A stretch of 64,000 nucleotides of DNA from Carposina sasakii (lineage: Eukaryota; Arthropoda; Insecta; Lepidoptera; Carposinidae), in assembly GCA_014607495.2 (NCBI GenBank), contig CP053163.1:6924716-6988715 (forward strand), in the 5' to 3' direction. Numbering within the stretch: the stretch's first letter is position 1; the number at the start of each line of letters is the position of its first letter. Both the position numbers and the translations under genes were made by a program. The notes under the pieces were generated by a model. That model was not told where the DNA came from. It ran no database searches and saw nothing but the letters and a program-made list of their open reading frames with translations. Positions 47,085 to 56,584 of this stretch are shown here, one piece after another.

Positions 47085-47291
47085 GCCATTTGTGAGTAAA
47101 AAGAACTAATTTGGCTAGTGTATAGCTATCGGGATGAAAAAATAACGTTGCCAATAATGGAATTGGAAATATTAATTGTAAAAAGAAGAGATGGTAAAAT
47201 TCGTCATCCAAGTTAATTGACCCGATAGCTCAGTTGGTTAGAGCAAAAGCACGGTTTGCGAGTGGTCGTGAGTTCAAATCTCACTCGGGTG
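47085..47291 (+). repeat. Dispersed repeat with internal tRNA-like cassette (copy 3)
   Basis: The cassette 47217-47291 has GACCCGA/TCGGGTG ends that pair except for one terminal base, a D arm GCTC...GAGC and a T arm GTGAG-TTCAAAT-CTCAC. Upstream 47085-47216 matches the flank of copy 1 (105-335). The anticodon stem does not form, so it is not called as a tRNA gene. Confidence 0.65.
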
Positions 47292-47298
47292 AAATTCC

Positions 47299-47406
47299 AA
47301 TTTAGAAATAAGTATTCTTTATAAGTCATACTCCGGATTTTCACTATAATCATGATTATAATGAAAATCCTGAGTATGACTTATAAAGAATACTTATTTC
47401 TAAATT
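47299..47406. repeat. 108-bp palindrome without spacer
   Basis: 47299-47352 and 47353-47406 are reverse complements with two mismatches; the centre is CATG. Outer bases AATTTAGAAATAAGTATTCT, inner TATAATCATGATTATA. It begins 8 bases after the tRNA-like cassette. Confidence 0.9.
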
Positions 47407-47655
47407 ATAGGTATACCTAGTACATGTCCATTTCCATATTATTGCTCATAGTTATAAGAAATACGACATGGAATTAGGTCACCATTCAAAAGCTGTTCAA
47501 AATGGGATATTTTAATGGACAGCGCAATAAATACTGAGGTACTGAGGGGTGTAAGTGGGTTCGACTGTTACCTTAGGATCCGAAATCAATCTCACCAGCC
47601 TGCGGTGCTCGCTGCTATTTAAGGGACGAGGCTCTAACACTGATAGCTTTATAAT

Positions 47656-47920
47656 CATGATCATCATCAGCCTATTGCAGTCCACTACTGGACGTAGCCA
47701 CCCCAAGGGCACGCCACAAAACTGCCATGGGGGGTATTTGTCCATAGTCACCACGCTGGGCAGGCGGGTTGGTGACCGCAGTTTGTATTTTGGACTGTGT
47801 TGTCAACACGGGAGGCGCTGCTGCCCACCTCCCGGAAACCCTTAATCGCCTCGTACGATACCCACGGGCAGACATGCGGTGGTACGAATTCTACTCTGCC
47901 GGCACCACGCGGCCAACTTT
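47656..47920 (-). repeat. SINE with RTE tail, minus-strand copy, nearly full length
   Basis: Reverse of 44134-44402: ATCATCAGCCTATTGCAGTC, CACCACGCTGGGCAGGCGGG, TAATCGCCTCGTACGATACC and TGCCGGCACCACGCGG in order. Frames on both strands here are not genes. Confidence 0.75.
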
Positions 47921-48615
47921 ATTGGATTGGATTGGACAATTAGGACAGTTCCTATCTGATTTGGTTGTTTTATTTTGAGATCTCTTGGGATCTTACTGTA
48001 GTTTTGGATCATGCCTATTCTTGACTCTATGATATATTCACCTAGTATCATAACAAGGGTGTGTTCCTGCATGTGGGTGTATCGAGCGTGTGGGATGCAC
48101 GCTTAATCTGTTTTCCTAATCTAACATTACTTGCATTGGGATTCTATCAGGAGAATGCAGCTTTCTTTATTTCTTTTGCTTATTTATACTTTACATTTTC
48201 TTAATCATATTTTTATATCTACTTAATTTATTTCCTTACTCTAGCATTTTAATTTTCTTTACTATAATAATTAATTCCTGAGGCTGACACTTGTACAATA
48301 TATTTTCTATTTCTTACTGCTATACAAATCTATATCTGTTCTACCAAAATATCTATTTTCATTAAAGGTTGTGGTTATGGTTTTATGACAGTTTTATCAA
48401 CTTTTTTTATTTAACTCTATTTCTTAAAACTAAACTACGTTATATATAGACAAAATATATATACGTGTTTAAATTATTTGCTAAGTACTATTTGTCTACA
48501 TTAATATTTTTCCGTCTGAAAAATTTTCATAGCGTGGACGTTTAAGAGTGTGAATTCTTATTGTGTTGGCTATGACTGCTCTACTTGTAGCTCTAGCAAG
48601 GGTTCACCTATCTTA
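47921..48615. other. No recognised feature
   Basis: AT-rich, non-genic. It lies where the second frame of the LINE at 48736 should be, and no RT or endonuclease sequence is seen, so that part is deleted. Confidence 0.5.
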
Positions 48616-48735
48616 ATAATAATTAGTTAAGTTAGTTCGTTTGCCGTACTGAACAATGTGATTTCTTGCTGGAGCTATTTGTAGTTGGTGGTCATTTGTG
48701 TACATGTTTCGTCCACGCTTAACCATGAGGTATTC

Positions 48736-49683
48736 TCAGCTGTACGCAATCGAGGATCTGGCCAATGCGTCCCACTTCTGCCTGATCGGACAGAGTTCGC
48801 TGAAGGCGTTGTGGTCCGCCTTGGCCAGCCTCGCGTGCGCACAGTTTGTACAGGAAGGAACGTCTCCAGCCAGATAGTCTGCGCATTGTGCCCTCAGATG
48901 GGGCCCGCCGCAGTGACTGCACTTCTCCGCAGACTCGCTGCAGAACCGACGGCCGTGCCCGTACCCTAGACATTTGGAGCATTGGATCAGAGGGGATTGG
49001 TCCTCCACTCTGACCTTCTGCATGTCCAGGTGCACTGACCCGGCCGCCGTCATCCTTTGCCAGACTTTGGTGGAAGTGCAGACCACGACGTGCACCATCT
49101 GCGGGTTCCTAGTCCTCTTCCTATACCTCACCACTACCTCTGTTTCCTCGTTTTCGAGGCCCTCAAAAACAGCCTTGTTCTGGTTCCTAAGAGCGCTTGC
49201 GATGTCATCATCGCTGTTGCACTGCAACACGCCCTTAAGAACCAGAAGTGGGTTCTTGTTTTTGATATCCTCGACCACGAGGTGGTCTCCTGCCCTCTTT
49301 AGTCTTTCCTTTACTTTCTCTTTTTCCTCCCTTGTCTCGCACCCTATAATTATCTTACTATCCCGAGCTTTCCTTACTCTATCTATTCTGATGTCTCCAC
49401 TCTTCGCATCTACGGCGACTCTTATTTTCGCCAGTACTTCGTCTCCGGTCTCTTGGTTGTCCTTAGAGGATATGACTACGGAGTGTAATGCGCTGTGTAC
49501 AGGTTTGGCTGGTGACTGCCGCCGTGGGGAACCAGCCACCACGCTTGCGTATGTCGCCACTCGCTCGTTCTGGGCCTTGCGCTGTTCCTCTATCTCCAAC
49601 CTGAGCACTGATGTTGCTCGAGCGTTTTCCTCAAGTAGCTTTGAGTTTTCCTCTATCTTTTTGGTCAAGGCTATCAGGGCCAA
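48736..49683 (-). CDS. LINE ORF1 (gag-like) with CCHC zinc knuckles, Jockey/I/R1 group
   Basis: An open frame of 315 residues. The first 45 residues are charged and heptad-like (a coiled coil such as drives ORF1 multimers). A central region about 95-215 resembles the RRM-like nucleic-acid-binding part of ORF1 proteins. Near the C-terminus come CSKCLGYGHGRRFC (CX2CX4HX4C), CSHCGGPHLRAQC (CX2CX3HX4C) and a third longer Cys/His knuckle. Such proteins coat LINE RNA. ORF1 in this group is normally longer, so the N-terminus is cut; the region before 49683 holds stops in frame. A short frame at 48725-48624 overlaps where ORF2 would start and then closes. No endonuclease or RT follows, so the copy cannot move by itself. 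The local GC is well above the flanks. Confidence 0.82.
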   Translation of the reverse strand: MALIALTKKIEENSKLLEENARATSVLRLEIEEQRKAQNERVATYASVVAGSPRRQSPAKPVHSALHSVVISSKDNQETGDEVLAKIRVAVDAKSGDIRIDRVRKARDSKIIIGCETREEKEKVKERLKRAGDHLVVEDIKNKNPLLVLKGVLQCNSDDDIASALRNQNKAVFEGLENEETEVVVRYRKRTRNPQMVHVVVCTSTKVWQRMTAAGSVHLDMQKVRVEDQSPLIQCSKCLGYGHGRRFCSESAEKCSHCGGPHLRAQCADYLAGDVPSCTNCAHARLAKADHNAFSELCPIRQKWDALARSSIAYS

Positions 49684-49702
49684 CTTTATTATACCTATTT
49701 AA

Positions 49703-52025
49703 AATGACACATATCCCACTGGATTCGTTACCAGTAGCTAGACTGTTGTATTTGTGCCCGAAAAGCGGCGGTAGGCTCACCCCTTAGCATGTGTGACTTA
49801 ATAGGCTAAATAGTGAAAAGTGGGTGTATAATTTGCATACTTCTGTTCTGCCCAAACTCTGGGGGATGATGGGCTTGATTAACTATATGTACCTATGTTT
49901 TCGCTTGAAATGAAAATTAAAGAAAAGAAACGGGATTTGGTAATGAAATTGTAACCTAGATTGCATATTTTATTTCCGACTTTTTTACAAGTTTGTAGAA
50001 CAACTATTCGCGCGATTTTTCTTAGTCTGATGACGATAGACGAATAATATAAGCGAACCTTAAAGTTAGTTCATATTTAGTGCAGACAGACGAACATGGA
50101 CCATAAGAATTCTGTTTTTATAATAAAGGCTAATTTCCAGCTCTCTGTGAAATTGAAATGGCAACATTCTCCGTGAAAGTACACAATAAATGTCTCATTT
50201 CTTACCTACATTCGACCTCTTTCCATAGCAAAAAGGTTTCTAGATTCAGCTAGGTTTCTCCGGCGGATTTTGGAATTTGCTTCAGTTTTCTTTGAAGATA
50301 TATTCTGTTTAAGTTTGTGAAATTAAGTGTAATGGTCTTTATAATAAACTACTGTACTCTAGTAGTAGTGCAGTCACACTTTCAAACGAAAATAAATCTT
50401 TACAAAAAATAAGCATGCTATAGTCCATTAAAATATAGGTATAGTTTGACATGAAAATATTCATTAAGTATGTACCTAATATTTGAGGAAAGCATGATAC
50501 TCGTTATTCTTGATAATGCTTAATTGGTACAATCTGGTCTTATTGAATTATGTTACAAAATATAGAATCGTTAAACTAAATTATGTCACTAGCTAGGCAA
50601 AGGAAATATTTTTTCCTAACTTTTTAGGTCATACTGGAAATATTTTTGAAATGACTTCCCTTGTTGTGGCAATCGTCGTTGTCAATCTAAGAAATAATTA
50701 ACAAGCGTAAAAAATTTAGTAAATGTGAGGACAAAATTAAAATTTCCGGAATGGAACGAACGATTGTATACAAAAAAATGTTATCCCAATTCGGTCCCTT
50801 TAAATTTGAATAGGATTTTGGCGCGCTAAAATGTTTTTCCCTCGCCTACTCCGCTTTAACGGGGCTCAGCTTAGATTTCGAACAATCCAGCCTGATTGCA
50901 CAAGCGGGCACGGAATTTTTCCTGGTCATACAATTGTTCCCAGCGTATAAAATTTTCACAGTAGCAAGTGCCGGGCTCACCGATCACCGGAGATTTTTTT
51001 CGAACAAAATTAAATTGTTCCTATTTGAATTCACATTCTGGCGCTCCTGTTGCGTTTGTAATGTTTTTCAATTAATCAATTCTTTTTAATAAATTTTAAA
51101 ATAATAGTCATGTTCATTATCCCCCAAAGAGGTTGCGCACAATTATGCAATTATAATAGAAAGTGGGGTGTAGACGTTACCCGTAGCACTTGCTACGAAA
51201 GTATGGACTACGAACCTGCTACGATAGAAATACCGCACATAGCATTTTTGGTTCTAAATAAGAAAATTTTTGTTATGGACTAGCGGACGCCTGCTTCTTC
51301 GTCCACGTGAACTTTATAACATATTTCCTTCTCCGTGCTCCCAACTATATATTTGCAAAATTTCAAGAAGATTGGCCGAGTAAATATATCGTGAAGAGGT
51401 AACAAACCTATTTGCTCATTTATAATAGTAGTTACGATAAGTACCTACGCTATTAAAATTTTAATCATGTTAGAAGAATATGCTCATTCGCCCGTCCATG
51501 TTTTCATAACAAAGCCCTAATACTCTACAATTTCACGAATAAAATTTGTACCTTCAAAGCCGACAGTTCTCAACTTAGCCATATTTTTTAAATCCCCAAT
51601 TACTGTACCTTTGTTTTCCTCAAAGTCCGTTCAGCTGGGTTATTTGTATGGTCTTGTATTCCCCTGCGACGCGCCCCTCTGTAGTGTCTGACTTACAATT
51701 TGTATTGTCTTGCTTTGTTTATTACACGGCCCCGACAGGGTTATTATTTGTCCATTTTGTGTGATTACAACTAGTATATATATATTTGTTTCATACTGAT
51801 TTTTAGGGTTCTGTAAAGAAAACTTGAATCATATTTCTAAGACTTCGCTATCCGTTTGTCTCTCGTAAGACTGTATCTCATGAACCGTTCTTTTACAGTG
51901 TAACAATCCTATAATCACATCACTGCTAACAATAAATGCTGAAAACGGAATTAAAAGATATTTATGCGGTGCCCACACCATACACACGTGATTTATTTGC
52001 GTTTTAAAAAGTTAATGGATTTTTT
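49703..52025. other. Non-genic with small repeat scraps
   Basis: 51282-51420 has GACTAGCGGACGCCTGCTTC and AAATTTCAAGAAGATTGGCC, a member of the 7960 family. 51806-51915 has TTTTTAGGGTTCTGTAAAGA, of the 3507 family. No gene is supportable. Confidence 0.45.
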
Positions 52026-52029
52026 TTAT

Positions 52030-52265
52030 ATAACCTATACCGTGTCCCACTGCTGGGTAAAGGCCTCCCCCATTTGAGCCCACTCTTATCTTGTTCCCGC
52101 TATAGTGGCCTAATCTGGCAAGAACTTATCCAGGTCGTCCCTCCATCTTCTCCTAGGTCTTCCCCTACGCCGGTTTCCGTCTGTAGGCACCCAATCAGTG
52201 GCTATATTTGCCCATCTGTCTGGGTGCATTCGACATACGTATCCGGCCCAGTTCCACTTCAGTCT
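52030..52265 (-). pseudogene. RTE-type LINE: C-terminal end of reverse transcriptase
   Basis: The minus strand encodes the conserved RTE C-terminal block: RLKWNWAGYVCRM, then HPDRWANIATDWVP, RRRGRPRRRWRDDLDKF and finally the MGEAFTQQW end. Two stops lie in the last third (after the LPD and GTR residues). It is a dead, 5'-truncated copy with no RT core. Confidence 0.85.
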
Positions 52266-52269
52266 TGCG

Positions 52270-53590
52270 GTCGGAATTATTTATGATTATTTAGTTTATT
52301 CTACATACCTAGTAATTATTCTTGTAATTAATACAGTTGACCTTCATAACCAAAATGTGAAAATAAAATCCTGTAAGATAATAGTAGACATGATTTTAGG
52401 GTCATATCGGTGACGTAGTACAAGAGATATTATTTTTTTTAATATCGTATTTCAAGGATTTCAGACCTTTGTTTTGACATAGCTTTGACAGGTTATTTTG
52501 CCTACGCTGTCCGTCCGTCTGTTCGAATCTCATGAACCGCGATAGCTAGTCAGTTAAAACATTCGTTCACAAAATTCAGTTGCCGCAATAACAAAAAAAA
52601 AAACAAAATATAAAATAAATATAAGCAAGCGCTCCAATGTAATGTAATCAATGTTATTTTTGCCGTTTATTAGATACATAATTTGTATAAAATATTGGCC
52701 GATTTTTTATAACTATAGTCGGCTGCTTATCAAAGACTACCTACGACCCAAGATAGCGATTTGTAAAAAAGTCGTTAGAAGTAAGAAGTACCTTGGAAAA
52801 AGCATAAACATTTATATTACACATAAAATTTATATAAAAGGGGCCAATCAAATCTTTTTTCTCATTTTCGTGCGAAATGGGTCGTCCATTCAGCCAGATG
52901 ACCGGGTCAAAGTGTAATATTGCGAACAAAGTACCCAAACTAGCCTTTCAAAGGACAATCTATTAAGAAATTATAAACTATTTTTTATTAATTTCTCAAG
53001 TCAAAGAAACCAAAATATTTTAAGACTACCTTATAAATTTATAGGTAATTATTAGGCCTATCTATACATAAAAAAAATTATAATAACAATTCTTCTAAGT
53101 TTTGGATAATTTAATTCTGATTTATAACCTTATTTTAATTTCGAGAAGTTTAATTATAATCTATCTATGTCTATACATATAATAAAAATGTAACGGATCG
53201 CAGTCTGTACATAGAAGATATATGAGAAAAAATATTATAGAAGACCTTTATCAATGCAATAGTACCTACCTACCAAAAACAATGATTTTTGGAATTTTTG
53301 CCTGTTTGTCGGTTTGTCTGTGCGTTTGTGCACGCTAATCTCAGAAACAGTTTTTAGGAATATACAGGATGTTTTTTTGTGGCCACCTTTAACGAAGGGT
53401 ACGTATTCTATACATGAAATAAAGTATAGTTTATGCCAAAAAAAATGCTGGGAAAAATAATTTTTTTTTTGAAAAAAAATTTTTAAATTCCTCGATCGTG
53501 CGAAATTTATAGTGTCTAGTGTTTATGTTAGTTTTTTTTATAGACAGATATTAATTATTTTTCGTGAAAAAATCCTGCTACGCGAGTAGT
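52270..53590. other. Non-genic; one repeat scrap
   Basis: 53280-53370 (TTGTCTGTGCGTTTGTGCAC, GCTAATCTCAGAAACAG) is a reversed piece of the 7960 family. Short frames near 52650-52938 on both strands have no domain. Confidence 0.45.
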
Positions 53591-53785
53591 AGGGAATTGG
53601 GTTCTCTGGCTCACGCTCTTTCAACATAATCGGAGTTTTAGTTTTCAGTATTAGGTGAATAGATCAACTAAGAGCGCACTGGGGGGCGCGTGTGCCCCCG
53701 TGCACTGTGAGTTGACCATTCACCTATAACTGAAAACTAAAACTCTGATTATGTTGAAATAGCGCGATCCAGAGAGCCCAATTCC
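53591..53785. mobile_element. Hairpin element, about 75-bp arms
   Basis: Left arm (GGGAATTGGGTTCTCTGGCT, CACGCTCTTTCAACATAATC, GGAGTTTTAGTTTTCAGT) is repeated in reverse complement up to 53785. A GC-rich loop of about 40 bases (GGGGGGCGCGTGTGCCCCC, itself a small hairpin) sits at the centre. Likely a small non-autonomous DNA transposon. Confidence 0.75.
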
Positions 53786-53886
53786 CTATTTTTATTTTAA
53801 TGATATTAATTAGTTGTAAGTTGTACATTAGTACTGATTAAGTACAGTACCTAATTTACTAGTAATAATTACCTACGAGTACCTAC

Positions 53887-54022
53887 CAACTCACGCTCTT
53901 TCATCACAATCAGAGTTTTAGTATTCAGTTATAGGTGAATTGATCAACTAAAAGCGCACCGTCATACAGCTCAGTACTAAAACTCCAATTATGTTGAAAG
54001 AGCGCGATCTAGAAAGCCCAAA
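53887..54022. mobile_element. Second hairpin element of the same family
   Basis: CTCACGCTCTTTCATCACAA and AGAGTTTTAGTATTCAGTTA on the left face TAAAACTCCAATTATGTTGA and AAGAGCGCGATCTAGAAAGC on the right. It is shorter and more diverged than the copy 100 bases upstream. Confidence 0.65.
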
Positions 54023-54269
54023 TCACGAGATTCTCGACTTGAAGGTGGACTTTAACTTTAGCTTTCGTTTGTCGGTAAATATAGGTAATCAACTCAATCA
54101 ATGATGACAACTGAGTAATGTTTTCCTATGTAACTTTGTTATTTCAAAAATAAGTTCACTCGACGCACCTAGGATAAACAGTCCTAAATAAGTAAGTATA
54201 ATATAGGCATGAAGAGTAAGGATTTCAGTGAATAAAACCAGATAATTATTTTATTTATAATTTTATTTA
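54023..54269. other. Left flank of the Polinton; boundary unresolved
   Basis: No terminal inverted repeat can be proven because the partner end lies outside the window. The last gene ends only about 250 bases from the hairpin element, so either the terminal repeat is short or this end has been truncated. Confidence 0.4.
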
Positions 54270-54752
54270 CTAGCCACTAAAAACTTTGTTTTCAATACAC
54301 CACTTATAACAACAAAACACATTTTTTAAAGCACAAATATTATCATGATAAATACAAGAAATCATATCTATTGAATTAGAATAATTATCATGTAGGGTTG
54401 ATAGCTTAGGACATAATTTATCTTCTATATTAAAAACGTTATCATAGTTTAAAATGTCTTTTAACCATATAACTTTCTCATAGCCTTTAGTATATATATT
54501 TCTATCTCTTAAAATACAACTAATATGTAATTTATAATCTTCATAGTTTACAAATCCTTCATTCCAAAAATAATTTCTGTATTTTTGTACCCATTGTACA
54601 TGTCGTCTTTCTTTTAAGCTTAGAAGGTGATATGGAAAAGGTGGTTTAATCAATAGTACAACAGCTTTATTTCCACATTTAATCGCTATTTCTTTTGGTA
54701 TAAAAATATTTGGTTCAATTTTAAAACCTTGTAAATCAACAATAACATTCAT
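54270..54752 (-). CDS. Conserved Polinton protein of unknown function, 160 aa
   Basis: The N-terminal MNVIVDLQGFK block and a following KPPFPYHLLS segment are of a kind I associate with the gene next to the capsid gene in insect Polintons; this is recalled, not searched. The C-terminal third is rich in cysteine (a CALKNVFCCYKWC stretch) and tyrosine. No enzyme motif, signal or membrane segment is visible. Its ATG overlaps the stop of the capsid gene as ATGA, so it may be translated by termination-reinitiation on the same message. It is the last gene on this side of the element. A capsid-accessory role would fit its place but is only inferred. Confidence 0.75.
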   Translation of the reverse strand: MNVIVDLQGFKIEPNIFIPKEIAIKCGNKAVVLLIKPPFPYHLLSLKERRHVQWVQKYRNYFWNEGFVNYEDYKLHISCILRDRNIYTKGYEKVIWLKDILNYDNVFNIEDKLCPKLSTLHDNYSNSIDMISCIYHDNICALKNVFCCYKWCIENKVFSG

Positions 54753-55954
54753 GTTAGTTTTCTTACAATGTTGCTTAAAGGTCTGTATTCAAAAAGTCGA
54801 TCGTTTATAATGAGACAGTAAGCTGTCGTATTATCTGGTATGTCTTGTAAGCATTCGATTTCTAACCGAACGTCAACTGGTCCAGTTTTTAACTGCTCGT
54901 TTTGTCTTGAACAGTCAATAACAAAAAGCGGAGCCTTTTCTTTAAATTTAGACAAATCAAGCAGGGGGTCAACGCTTGTGTTATAATAAGACTGCCGAAA
55001 TTTCACATACATTTCATATAATATACTATATTTACCTTCATCAAACTTAAGATTGAGTGAATCATACGGAAAATATTGAGAATTTAAAAATAATTTAATG
55101 TTGGTAACTTGACAATGATCAAATAACGAGGAACTTTTTGTTACATTATTTTTCCTATTCGTTTGTAAACCAAATATAATATACCGTGGTTTTTCCAATT
55201 GAGAAGCAGTTTTAATGGACCATGAATGTTTTGTTGTTTGAGGTAAAATAGGATATTCATATAAATCCCAATTTCTATATGCCAATTGAATAGGTCGATC
55301 TTTCTCTAAAGTTTTTAGAAGGGATAGTCTATTACGGTCTGAAACTTTTATATGTGGTACACGCCACTGAACTTTATGTATATCTAATTCAGAACTATCA
55401 GTTTTATCCATTATTAAACAATCTGAAATAGATCTACTTCTATGTAGAATAAGTTCATGCCTACAGTTGATAATTATTTTATTATAATCCTCTGCAAAAC
55501 CGAATATTTTGTTTAACGGAATAATAACACTAAAATGTCCATCTTTTTGTTTCACAGTTTTTAAGTTCCATCCCCAAATTTCAGACGCTTTACTTTCTGC
55601 CTCATTCATAGAAATATATGATTTTATAGTTGACGTAATTCCTGCGTTCTTAATGCGATCTATTTCAACTCCATTCAGCTCATAGCGTATTTCTTGAAAT
55701 AAAAATAGGAATGGATTGTTTATGAACTCATGTTCCTTCTTAGTCATCTTTCCTGATATATCTTTATTGAATACTCGCGCATATCCTTCTATATAAATAG
55801 AGCTGGCTGAAGGTAATAAATACACATCTTGCTGATGAATTGGAATTCTGATTTCATCATTATCTTTAAAACTATTATTGTAAGGGTTATAGCTATGAAT
55901 TTCATAGCTTTCAATGGAATTATCATGTTCAGCTGTCTCACTTATTTGAAGCAT
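54749..55954 (-). CDS. Polinton major capsid protein, double jelly-roll type, 401 aa
   Basis: The family builds the icosahedral shell from trimers of double jelly rolls. The N-terminal region shows the NDEIRIPIHQQDVYLLPS strand segment, then the NPFLFLFQEIRYELNGVEID block, and further on the FSVIIPLNKIFGFAEDY and CRHELILHRSRS stretches, all typical of Polinton capsid proteins. Length fits the compact arthropod type. I place the start at the ATG 55952-55954; an upstream GTG in frame would add 8 residues but has no support. It starts one base after the stop of a 53-residue ORF and ends overlapping the next gene by 4 nt (ATGA). The frame is intact, so the protein could still be made. Confidence 0.88.
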   Translation of the reverse strand: MLQISETAEHDNSIESYEIHSYNPYNNSFKDNDEIRIPIHQQDVYLLPSASSIYIEGYARVFNKDISGKMTKKEHEFINNPFLFLFQEIRYELNGVEIDRIKNAGITSTIKSYISMNEAESKASEIWGWNLKTVKQKDGHFSVIIPLNKIFGFAEDYNKIIINCRHELILHRSRSISDCLIMDKTDSSELDIHKVQWRVPHIKVSDRNRLSLLKTLEKDRPIQLAYRNWDLYEYPILPQTTKHSWSIKTASQLEKPRYIIFGLQTNRKNNVTKSSSLFDHCQVTNIKLFLNSQYFPYDSLNLKFDEGKYSILYEMYVKFRQSYYNTSVDPLLDLSKFKEKAPLFVIDCSRQNEQLKTGPVDVRLEIECLQDIPDNTTAYCLIINDRLFEYRPLSNIVRKLT

Positions 55955-55955
55955 T

Positions 55956-56117
55956 TTACACTTTAAATCCAAGCGCACGTAGAAATTCTTTATTATTTTT
56001 CGTAATTTTCTTTGTTATCATACGTCTGCAATCTTTCGTAATTGATAATGAAATGTTAGGCTTTGGTTTGTAATGCGATGTTTTATTATTATTATTATTA
56101 TTATTATAAACGATCAT
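55956..56117 (-). CDS. Small ORF of 53 aa directly upstream of the capsid gene
   Basis: ATG at 56115-56117, then seven consecutive Asn codons from an AAT microsatellite, a basic middle part (KTSHYKPKPN) and a C-terminal ITKNNKEFLRALGFKV. The stop TAA is one base before the capsid ATG, which suggests coupled translation. The end has the look of short conserved Polinton proteins, though I cannot name it. No membrane segment. The Asn run explains why length may vary between copies. It could be a capsid-linked peptide; the function is unknown. Confidence 0.5.
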   Translation of the reverse strand: MIVYNNNNNNNKTSHYKPKPNISLSITKDCRRMITKKITKNNKEFLRALGFKV

Positions 56118-56204
56118 AATAATTTATTTCTTTCTTCAAGATAATACAATGTTTGCGTATCCAGTAAAAACAATGGACTGAAAGATATTACAAATCAAAT
56201 TTAA

Positions 56205-56501
56205 TTATATATAGGGAGGTACTTGATGTTTTCTCCAAAATGATTTAAGAAATTTCAAACACAAATGTCCACAATTATATGAATGGTTTCCCTGATAATT
56301 ATCATAGTTATAGCCCATATTGTTACCTAAGTATTTAATTAATTCTTTCGGAGGTTTAAGATTACCATAGCTGTCGAAATATTCAATATAATTATATATT
56401 TTTCCATAGGCTACCCAATGAGTGCCGGAGTTTTTAGAAGAATCTAAATTAATTACTCCGCATTCTATCGGTAATGGGTTACTTGGTAATTCATCTCTCA
56501 T
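56205..56501 (-). CDS. Polinton adenain-like cysteine protease (PRO)
   Basis: The C48/C5-type fold that matures capsid proteins in adenoviruses and Polintons. The catalytic set is visible: His28 with its Trp in GTHWVAYG, Asp43 in YFDSYGNLKPP, and Cys77 in the YNCGHLCLKFL motif. Counting from the ATG at 56499-56501 gives only 98 residues. In-frame codons continue upstream to 56590 without a stop or an ATG, and encode an SNFDIIQHSKNIPFFRGVF stretch that belongs to the protease domain. The real product therefore probably begins further upstream, by -1 frameshifting from the gene that ends at 56585. Intact apart from that. Confidence 0.85.
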   Translation of the reverse strand: MRDELPSNPLPIECGVINLDSSKNSGTHWVAYGKIYNYIEYFDSYGNLKPPKELIKYLGNNMGYNYDNYQGNHSYNCGHLCLKFLKSFWRKHQVPPYI

Positions 56502-56556
56502 GAAAACACCCCGAAAAAACGGAATATTTTTTGAGTGCTGAATTATATCAAAATTT

Positions 56557-56570
56557 GATAGAGCTCTATC
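56557..56570. promoter_or_regulatory. 14-bp palindrome downstream of the frameshift heptamer
   Basis: GATAGAGCTCTATC is a perfect palindrome 17 nt after the heptamer. In RNA it could form a short hairpin. The distance is longer than the usual 5-9 nt, so its part in frameshifting is doubtful. Confidence 0.3.
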
Positions 56571-56584
56571 TGGTAGCCTTGCAT

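Noticed and set aside
48974..49702. A 242-codon plus-strand frame
   Set aside because: Antisense of the zinc-knuckle ORF1; Ser/Leu-rich composition is typical of such shadows.
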